Below, one piece after another: positions 1 through 5,257 of a stretch of 5,836 nucleotides of DNA. Made by a program: the position numbers and the translations under genes. Where the stretch lies: NCBI GenBank assembly GCA_052031065.1, contig JBPEXY010000183.1, forward strand, positions 1-5,836. Direction: 5' to 3'. The stretch's first letter is position 1. Each line of letters begins with the position of its first letter. The stretch comes from JBPEXY01 sp052031065. Its GTDB lineage: Bacteria; Pseudomonadota; Gammaproteobacteria; Immundisolibacterales; Immundisolibacteraceae. Under the pieces are notes generated by a model that saw nothing but the letters and a program-made list of their open reading frames with translations, ran no database searches and was not told the DNA's origin.

Positions 1-206
1 TGATACTGCACGAGGCTACAGAAGCCTTTGGCGTCGGCGCTGAGATCGCAGCCCGCATGGCTGACATCGGCTTTGATGAGCTGGACGCCCCGATCATCCG
101 TCTCGGTGCACCTTTTGTACCGATACCCTACTCGGTAGCACTGGAAGCAGACTTCGGTCCAACCGAGCAACAACTCGACGACGCAATTACCAGGCTACTG
201 CAGTAA
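1..206 (+). CDS. 2-oxoacid dehydrogenase E1 component, beta subunit (C-terminal fragment, pyruvate/acetoin type)
   Basis: Partial gene: the reading frame is open from base 3 and ends at TAA 204-206, followed directly in frame by a second stop (TGA), leaving 67 residues. They match the C-terminal transketolase-like domain of E1-beta subunits: an HEA motif near residue 3, a GxGAEIAA helix, then the APIIRL strand and a PxPYS motif close to the end, as in pyruvate and acetoin dehydrogenase beta chains. In the family this subunit pairs with E1-alpha to bind thiamine diphosphate, decarboxylate a 2-oxoacid (or cleave acetoin) and transfer the acyl group to the lipoyl arm of E2 in the cytoplasm. The PIPYS tail resembles acetoin/pyruvate chains more than the branched-chain type, where a PxPH motif is usual; this is judged from memory of the family and does not settle the substrate. 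The E2 gene two positions downstream is the likely partner. The rest of the gene, and probably E1-alpha, lie upstream of the window. Confidence 0.85.
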   Translation, partial: ILHEATEAFGVGAEIAARMADIGFDELDAPIIRLGAPFVPIPYSVALEADFGPTEQQLDDAITRLLQ

Positions 207-348
207 TGACTGTTACAGTTGCCCTGTTTCCATTCCGTTCACCTGGCTCAGAGAACCCGGACCGGCGATCACAACGCAGCTACCAGACGGGTTTAACCTC
301 CAAATTACCCAAACCCATCTAACCAGAACCCATCACGTAGAGACTCTT
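207..348 (+). promoter_or_regulatory. Intergenic leader upstream of the hydratase, possible internal promoter or operator region
   Basis: This is the only sizeable gap inside the gene cluster (142 bases) and no ORF is supported in it. It holds an 11-base odd palindrome, ACTGT-T-ACAGT (209-219), a 9-base one, GGTT-T-AACC (290-298), an inverted pair GGGTTT (289-294) / AAACCC (311-316), and an 8-base direct repeat AACCCATC (312-319 and 327-334) just ahead of the hydratase start. I see no convincing -35/-10 pair and no stem followed by a T run. A regulator-binding role is inference from symmetry alone. The bases before the ATG at 349 contain only a weak purine stretch (GAGA, 340-343) as a ribosome binding site. 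Confidence 0.25.
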
Positions 349-1137
349 ATGGCGCAATACCAGAACATCACCTACCAGATTGAAGAACACCAGGCCTGGA
401 TCACCATCAACCGACCGGAAGTGCTCAACGCCCTCAACATCGAAACCCTCGAAGAGCTGGAACAGGCTTTTGCAACCGCAGAGCACGACCCTGAAGTCCG
501 GGTGATCGTGTTCACCGGTGCCGGCGACCGGGCATTCATTGCTGGTGGCGATATTGCCGACCTCGACTCACGCCAGGGCATGGCCCACTATCAGGAGTTC
601 GGTGAGGTGATTCACCGGGTATTTCGGCGCATCGAAACCAGCGACAAACCAACCATTGCAGCGGTGAATGGCTGGGCGCTGGGCGGTGGCACAGAGATAT
701 TGCTGGCCATCGATATTCGCATCGTCGCCGACAGGGCCAAACTCGGTTTACCGGAAATCAACCTCGGTATTTTCCCCGGTGCTGGCGGCACCCAGCGCAT
801 GATTCGGCAGATCCCTCAATGCCGCGCAAAAGAGCTGATGTATACCGGCGAACCAATGAGCGCCGCAGAAGCACTCGGGTATGGGCTGATCAATCGCGTC
901 GTACCAGCCGACAGCCTGATTGACGAAGTCAAGCAGACCGCCGCCAAAATCACCAGCAAGTCACCTTTAACCCTGAAAATGCTGAAACGTTCAATGAACC
1001 ACGGCATCGACATGCCCATGGACGCCGCCCTGCAGTATGAGCAGTCGATCATCAGTCTGGTACTGGATTCAGAAGATGCCCATGAAGGCTGTCGCGCGTT
1101 TCTGGAAAAACGCGACGCCAACTTCAGAGGAGTCTGA
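349..1137 (+). CDS. Enoyl-CoA hydratase/isomerase family protein (crotonase fold)
   Basis: 262 residues, the normal length for a crotonase. The family usually adds water to trans-2-enoyl-CoA to give 3-hydroxyacyl-CoA, the second step of beta-oxidation, in the cytoplasm. The oxyanion-hole segments are visible: FIAGGDI (63-69) and ALGGGTE (110-116). Both acidic residues used by classical hydratases are present: E116 in GGGTE and E136 in GLPE, matching E144 and E164 of rat mitochondrial hydratase. It therefore looks like a true hydratase and not a one-glutamate isomerase or a tyrosine-dependent ring hydrolase of the MenB/BadI type. The GxxPGAGGTQR block (140-150) and the C-terminal helices (about 196-262) are intact. 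ATG 349 is chosen because the protein begins at the usual family position; the ribosome binding site is weak. It sits between E1-beta and E2, and its stop is 3 bases before the E2 start, so the two are probably translationally coupled. Chain-length or branch specificity cannot be read. Confidence 0.93.
   Translation: MAQYQNITYQIEEHQAWITINRPEVLNALNIETLEELEQAFATAEHDPEVRVIVFTGAGDRAFIAGGDIADLDSRQGMAHYQEFGEVIHRVFRRIETSDKPTIAAVNGWALGGGTEILLAIDIRIVADRAKLGLPEINLGIFPGAGGTQRMIRQIPQCRAKELMYTGEPMSAAEALGYGLINRVVPADSLIDEVKQTAAKITSKSPLTLKMLKRSMNHGIDMPMDAALQYEQSIISLVLDSEDAHEGCRAFLEKRDANFRGV
1126..1132 (+). promoter_or_regulatory. Ribosome binding site that sets the TTG start of E2
   Basis: AGAGGAG lies inside the last codons of the hydratase gene, 8 bases before TTG 1141. 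This good Shine-Dalgarno match supports the TTG start; the first in-frame ATG (1183) would cut off the first 14 residues of the lipoyl domain. The arrangement implies that ribosomes finishing the hydratase can restart on E2. Confidence 0.75.
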
Positions 1138-1140
1138 AGT

Positions 1141-2457
1141 TTGTCCGTACAGAACCTGAAACTGCCGCAGTTTGGGCTGACCATGACCGAAGCGCTGATC
1201 GCCGAATGGGCGGTCAAGCCGGGGGATCGGTTCGCAGCTGGCGATCTGCTTTACGTCGCGGAAACCGACAAGATTGCCAATGAAGTTCTTGCTGAACAGG
1301 CCGGTATAATCCATGAAATTCTGGCCACACAGGGCGAGACAGTGGCAGTGGGCATGCCGCTGGCGACCTGGCAACCGGAATCGGGCGATACCACCAGCCA
1401 CGCCGCTGACCCACCCCCGGCGGTGGAGAATGTCAACCAGGAGCTACCCGCCGCCGGTGTATCGGGCGCTGAACAACCTGAACCGCAACTAACCCGGCAA
1501 GCACCTGTAGTCGCCCCACGCACTGCTGATGGAACGCGTATTATCGCCACCCCCCATGCACGCAAACTGGCACGCGAACTAGGGGTCGATCTGCATCAGG
1601 TTACCGGCAGCGGTCCCAAGGGGCGTATTCGTGCCGCTGAAGTTCGAGACGCTGCGGAAAATGCCGTTGCCGGAGTTTCCACAGCCGGAGCTTCCACAAC
1701 TGGAGCTTCCGTAACCGGGCCGGACATTACAGGCACCGCTATCGACCCATCGTCCGGTGCCACCAGGCTTGCACCGGGCGGCGACATGCGTGCGGCCATC
1801 GCCCGGCGCATGAGCGAGTCTAAACAGCAAATCCCCCATTTCTATCTCACTGCCCATGCCGAGATCAGCGAACTGCTCTGGCTGCACGAAGGCATGAAAC
1901 AGAAACCAGAACTGGCATCACTGACCTTAACCCACTGGTTCGCCACTGCGCTGTCGATGGTGCTGGCAGAACAGCCGAAGTTCCGTACCGTCTATCATCA
2001 GGGCGAGTGGCTGCAGCTGGAAAGTGCTGCTATCGGCCTTGCGGTGGCAACCGATGCCGGACTCTATGCGCCGGTAGTGGCTGATTTGAGCGACAGCTCT
2101 CTGGGCGACAACATGCTGGCAATCAACCAGGTGATCGACGCCTGCCGCGCCGGTAACCCACCTGACGGCAGCCTGTCCGGCGGTGCGACCACACTGACGA
2201 ACCTCGGCGGCTACCCGGTGGAGCAGGTTTTCCCGATTATCAATCCAGGGCAATCCAGTATTATTGGCGTTGGCCGCACCCAGCAACTGTTCCGCCCCGA
2301 CGCACAAGACAAGCCGCAGCTTTGCCGTGAACTACCGCTGGTGATCGCCTGCGACCATCGCGTTTTTAACGGTACCGATGCCGGAGAGCTCTTGCAGAGG
2401 CTCACTGAGTTACTGCAACAGCCGATGTTGATACTGGCCGGACCACGCCGAAATTAA
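1141..2457 (+). CDS. Dihydrolipoamide acyltransferase, E2 of a 2-oxoacid (acetoin/pyruvate-like) dehydrogenase complex
   Basis: 438 residues from a TTG start. E2 proteins form the core of 2-oxoacid dehydrogenase complexes: the swinging lipoyl arm accepts an acyl group from E1, the catalytic domain passes it to CoA, and E3 re-oxidises the arm. Domain order is complete: one lipoyl domain (about 3-78) with modified lysine K44 in the ETDKIANEV motif, typical of acetoin-type E2s; a Pro/Ala-rich linker (79-132); a peripheral-subunit-binding domain (about 133-170, ATPHARKLAREL to GPKGRI) that would hold E1 or E3; a second linker of Gly/Ser/Thr/Val (171-209) with a short repeat; and the catalytic domain (about 210-432). 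Active-site H406 sits in DHRVFNG. N410 stands where many E2s have Asp, and T353 (TLTNLGG) where Ser is common; the Asn variant is also known from Azotobacter vinelandii pyruvate dehydrogenase E2, so activity is likely. E1-beta is two genes upstream and no E3 gene is visible. The acyl substrate is unknown. Confidence 0.93.
   Translation: MSVQNLKLPQFGLTMTEALIAEWAVKPGDRFAAGDLLYVAETDKIANEVLAEQAGIIHEILATQGETVAVGMPLATWQPESGDTTSHAADPPPAVENVNQELPAAGVSGAEQPEPQLTRQAPVVAPRTADGTRIIATPHARKLARELGVDLHQVTGSGPKGRIRAAEVRDAAENAVAGVSTAGASTTGASVTGPDITGTAIDPSSGATRLAPGGDMRAAIARRMSESKQQIPHFYLTAHAEISELLWLHEGMKQKPELASLTLTHWFATALSMVLAEQPKFRTVYHQGEWLQLESAAIGLAVATDAGLYAPVVADLSDSSLGDNMLAINQVIDACRAGNPPDGSLSGGATTLTNLGGYPVEQVFPIINPGQSSIIGVGRTQQLFRPDAQDKPQLCRELPLVIACDHRVFNGTDAGELLQRLTELLQQPMLILAGPRRN
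1672..1716 (+). repeat. Three 15-base tandem repeats in the E2 linker
   Basis: Three imperfect copies (1672-1686, 1687-1701, 1702-1716) share a GGAGYTTCC core followed by a more variable six-base tail. Each codes for five residues, giving a G-[VA]-S-T/V-[AT]-type series in the flexible linker between the subunit-binding and catalytic domains. The repeat keeps the reading frame, so gain or loss of a copy would only change linker length. Such low-complexity linkers are normal in E2 proteins; the near-identity at DNA level suggests a recent expansion. Confidence 0.75.
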
Positions 2458-2512
2458 CAGCCTGATTCTCTTTAACGCCCCCTTTTCCGAATAGTAGCCG
2501 AGGCAATCTCAA

Positions 2513-3685
2513 ATGGACTTCTCCTTTACCGACGAACAGCGCATGATCCAGGAAACAGCAACCCGGATTGGCCAGCAATACGGGCTGGAATACTGGCGCG
2601 AACACGACAAGGCAAAAAAATTTCCCACTGAATTCTGGCAGGAAGTCTGCAATGCAGGCATTGCCGGCATGACCCTCGACCCCGAACACGGTGGCAGCGG
2701 CCTCGGAACTTTGGAGATGTGTATCGCCATTGAAGCCCTGGCCACCGGTGGCGGTGGTGCCACCATCGGTCAGTACTTCATGCTCAACCCGATTTTTGGC
2801 GGTGTTGCGATCAGCAAATACGGTAGCGCGGAGATGAAAAAAAACCTGCTGCCACGCCTCTGCGAAGGCTCGGTAAATTTCTGCATGGCGCTGACCGAAC
2901 CGGATGCCGGCACCAACACCCTGTCGATCTCAACCTTTGCCCGTAAGGTTGATGACGGCTGGATACTCAATGGCAAGAAGCACTGGATCACCGGCACAAC
3001 CACTGCGGAAAAAATGCTGGTTATAGCCCGCACCATCAAACAGGAAGATGCACAGCGTCGCACCGACGGTATCACCATGTTCATGATCGATGTCGAACGC
3101 GAAGGGTTGACCCATGGCCGTATCGACAAATTGGGTACCAACACCCTCGACTCATCCACGATCTTTTTCGATGATGTCAAAATCCGCGCCGATGAGTTGA
3201 TTGGCACCGAAGACCAGGGCTTTTTTGAGCTCCTTGATGTCCTCAATACCGAACGGCTAGCAACCACTGCAGCGCTGGTGGGTACCGCCGACCTGGCGAC
3301 ACGGCTGGCGGTCGATTTTGCCAACGAGCGCAAGGTTTTCGGTAGCACGCCAATTAGCGCCTACCAGGGCATACAGTTTCCGCTGGCTCAGGCCCACGCG
3401 GAAATCACCAGCGCCCGGCTACTCAACTTCAAGGCTGCCACGCTCTGTGACCAGGGTGAGCAGTATGGTACCGAATCAAACCTGGCCAAGCTGCTCGCCT
3501 CCCAGGCGTGCGACAAAGCGACCATGCAATCCATGCAGACCATGGGTTCCATGGGTTATGCCAGCGAATACCACGTTGAACGGCTCTGGCGCGACCAGCG
3601 GCTGTTCCGTTTCGCACCGGTTTCAGAAGAGATGATTCTCAACTACATCGCTCAGCATGAGCTGGGGATGGTCCGTTCTTACTGA
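2513..3685 (+). CDS. Acyl-CoA dehydrogenase with helix-G (isovaleryl/long-chain type) catalytic glutamate
   Basis: 390 residues, the usual length. The family is FAD-dependent, oxidises acyl-CoA to trans-2-enoyl-CoA and hands electrons to electron-transfer flavoprotein; it is cytoplasmic. The N-terminal helical domain covers about 1-120, the beta domain about 121-230 with the FAD/substrate motif ALTEPDAGTN (126-135) and the NGKKHWITG strand (153-161), and the C-terminal helical domain 231-390 with R273 in the NERKVFG motif and the GSMGYASEYHVERLWRD block (345-361). At the position of the catalytic Glu of medium-chain enzymes (YEGT) this protein has P369 in FAPVS. A glutamate, E247 in LNTERLA, occupies the place used by isovaleryl-CoA (human E254) and long-chain dehydrogenases, so it is probably the base. 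The hydratase two genes upstream would use its product. ATG 2513 has a modest GAGG (2500-2503) nine bases ahead and starts the protein at the standard family position; 55 bases separate it from E2. The exact substrate is unknown. Confidence 0.95.
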   Translation: MDFSFTDEQRMIQETATRIGQQYGLEYWREHDKAKKFPTEFWQEVCNAGIAGMTLDPEHGGSGLGTLEMCIAIEALATGGGGATIGQYFMLNPIFGGVAISKYGSAEMKKNLLPRLCEGSVNFCMALTEPDAGTNTLSISTFARKVDDGWILNGKKHWITGTTTAEKMLVIARTIKQEDAQRRTDGITMFMIDVEREGLTHGRIDKLGTNTLDSSTIFFDDVKIRADELIGTEDQGFFELLDVLNTERLATTAALVGTADLATRLAVDFANERKVFGSTPISAYQGIQFPLAQAHAEITSARLLNFKAATLCDQGEQYGTESNLAKLLASQACDKATMQSMQTMGSMGYASEYHVERLWRDQRLFRFAPVSEEMILNYIAQHELGMVRSY

Positions 3686-3695
3686 ATCGGCTAAC

Positions 3696-3703
3696 GGGAG
3701 GAG
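3696..3703 (+). promoter_or_regulatory. Strong ribosome binding site of the acyl-CoA ligase
   Basis: GGGAGGAG lies 6 bases before ATG 3710, the best Shine-Dalgarno match in the window. A second in-frame ATG at 3719 is 15 bases away, so 3710 is preferred. The two ATGs lie in a small palindrome, CATGG-TCA-CCATG (3709-3721). Confidence 0.8.
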
Positions 3704-3709
3704 CACACC

Positions 3710-5206
3710 ATGGTCACCATGAGCACATCGATACTCTGGCAGGCACGCACCAACCCCCAGCGACTCGCGGTGGTTTACCGGTCAGAGCGTATCAGCTACT
3801 CCGACCTTGCCGACCGGGTTCTGAAACTGGCCGATTTCATGCACAGTCAGGGAGTACGCAACGGCGATATCGTTGCCGTGCTGATGCTTAACAGCGCCGC
3901 CTTTCTGGAGATTGCGCTGGCCACCAGCCATCTTGGCGCTGTATTTCTGCCCGTCAATTACCGCCTGGCGCAGGAGGAAGTGGCCTATATTCTTAACCAC
4001 GCAGGCGCCAACTACCTGTTTGTTGACGACCATCTAGTGGAAAAATCGGACTCGTCGGTAACCCGCTTTATCGTCGATGAGCCGACCCAACTCGATACGC
4101 GTCTGCTGGGCGGCAACCTCAATCCGGAGCTGGCGACCCCGGCGGCCAAAAAGCCCGATGACCTCTACCGGCTGATGTACACCTCCGGCACCACCGGTCA
4201 CCCCAAGGGGGTGATCCACCGCTACGAAAACTTTTACTGGAAAACCATCGACCACACCATGGCGCTGGGTCTGGACCGCAACAGCAAGGCATTGGTGGTC
4301 GGCCCCATGTACCACATTGGCGGACTCGACCTGCCTGGCTTTTCGGTACTACTGCACGGCGGCATGCTCTGTGTACTGCGCGAATATGACCCGACAGAAG
4401 TTTTTACCGCCATTGAACGGGAACAGCTCAACTGCGCCTGGATGGCACCGGTAATGCTCAACGGCCTGCTTAATCTGCCTGACTGGCAGCGCTTTGATCG
4501 CAGCTCGCTACGCTGGTCAGTCGGTGGTGGTGAACGCACCCCGGAGCCCCGAATCCGCTCCTTTACCGATCTTTTCCCCAATGCCCGTTACGTCGATGGC
4601 TACGGTCTGACCGAGAGTTTCGGCGGCGACACCATCATGGAACCGGGCTACGAACTGAAGAAAATCGGTTCGACTGGCCGCGTCGTCGCCCATGTGGAGC
4701 TGACCATCCGCGACGACAACGGGGCGCTGCTGCCGGCCAACAGCGAAGGCGAAATCTGTCTGCGTGGCCCCAAAGTCACCTCCGGGTACTGGAAAGACCC
4801 GGAGAAAACTGCCGCCAGCTTCTATGACGACTGGTTTCGTACCGGTGATGTCGGCTACCTTGACGAGGATGGCTTTCTCTACCTGACCGACCGTCTCAAG
4901 GACATGATTATCAGCGGCGGTGAAAATATCGCTTCCTCAGAAGTGGAACGGGTAATTTATCAGCTTGATTCAGTATCAGAAGCAGCGGTCATCGGCGTGC
5001 CCGATCCCGAGTGGGGCGAACGCCCGGAAGCGTTTGTCGTCCTCCACCCGGATCACCAGCTGAGCCTGGGACAGTTGCAGGAGCATTGCCGGGAACATCT
5101 GGCTGGATTCAAAATCCCCAAGGGGCTGCACCTGCTGGAAGCACTGCCCCGCAACGCCTCGGGCAAGGTGCTGAAACGCCAGCTACGAGAAGCTAACGAC
5201 CGGTAG
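3710..5206 (+). CDS. AMP-forming acyl-CoA synthetase/ligase (class I adenylate-forming enzyme)
   Basis: 498 residues, a normal length for the shorter acyl-CoA ligases (medium-chain, aryl or crotonobetaine-type). The reaction is acid + ATP to acyl-AMP, then acyl-CoA + AMP, in the cytoplasm. The core motifs are all present: P-loop YTSGTTGHPKG (157-167), YHIGG (201-205), YGLTE (298-302), the ATP-ribose-binding D of FRTGD (D380), hinge region DRLKDMIISGGENI (394-407) with R395, and the C-terminal catalytic lysine K486 in RNASGK. The large domain covers about 1-395 and the small lid domain 396-498. There is no transmembrane segment or carrier domain. It lies 24 bases after the dehydrogenase and closes the catabolic cluster, so it probably activates the free acid that enters the pathway. 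Acid-pocket residues do not match any ligase whose substrate I can recall with confidence, so the substrate stays open. The ORF ends at TAG 5204-5206, inside a hairpin. Confidence 0.93.
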   Translation: MVTMSTSILWQARTNPQRLAVVYRSERISYSDLADRVLKLADFMHSQGVRNGDIVAVLMLNSAAFLEIALATSHLGAVFLPVNYRLAQEEVAYILNHAGANYLFVDDHLVEKSDSSVTRFIVDEPTQLDTRLLGGNLNPELATPAAKKPDDLYRLMYTSGTTGHPKGVIHRYENFYWKTIDHTMALGLDRNSKALVVGPMYHIGGLDLPGFSVLLHGGMLCVLREYDPTEVFTAIEREQLNCAWMAPVMLNGLLNLPDWQRFDRSSLRWSVGGGERTPEPRIRSFTDLFPNARYVDGYGLTESFGGDTIMEPGYELKKIGSTGRVVAHVELTIRDDNGALLPANSEGEICLRGPKVTSGYWKDPEKTAASFYDDWFRTGDVGYLDEDGFLYLTDRLKDMIISGGENIASSEVERVIYQLDSVSEAAVIGVPDPEWGERPEAFVVLHPDHQLSLGQLQEHCREHLAGFKIPKGLHLLEALPRNASGKVLKRQLREANDR

Positions 5207-5217
5207 CGGGCGCTACC
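5202..5217 (+). terminator. Hairpin over the ligase stop codon, weak terminator candidate
   Basis: GGTAGC (5202-5207) and GCTACC (5212-5217) form a perfect 6-bp stem around a GGGC loop; the TAG stop codon (5204-5206) is inside the left arm. The next bases are AAACAATG, so there is no T run in either direction and it is not a standard intrinsic terminator. It could mark the operon end as an RNA 3' structure or Rho-linked pause site, or be chance. Confidence 0.3.
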
Positions 5218-5257
5218 AAACAATGTGCTCATACTGCACCGGCGGCTACTCTAGACC

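Noticed and set aside
816..1217. 133-residue open frame on the minus strand over the hydratase end and the E2 start
   Set aside because: It lies antisense to two clearly recognised genes, has a Ser/Arg-rich composition typical of reverse-strand shadows and no recognisable motif.
2458..2512. Terminator or promoter between E2 and the dehydrogenase
   Set aside because: No stem-loop with a T run and no convincing -35/-10 pair; the 55 bases only hold a modest ribosome binding site.
2741..2764. 12-base perfect palindrome GCCACCGGTGGC followed by a GGTGG/CCACC pair
   Set aside because: It falls in codons for a Gly/Ala/Thr-rich loop of the dehydrogenase; glycine and threonine codons in a GC-rich gene easily create this symmetry.
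2770..3348. 192-residue open frame on the minus strand within the acyl-CoA dehydrogenase gene
   Set aside because: Long only because of codon bias on the coding strand; the composition (many Ser, Arg, Val) and lack of motifs mark it as a shadow of the real gene.
3318..3635. 105-residue + strand frame overlapping the dehydrogenase in another frame
   Set aside because: Arg/Pro/Ser-rich out-of-frame translation of a conserved domain, with no good ribosome binding site.
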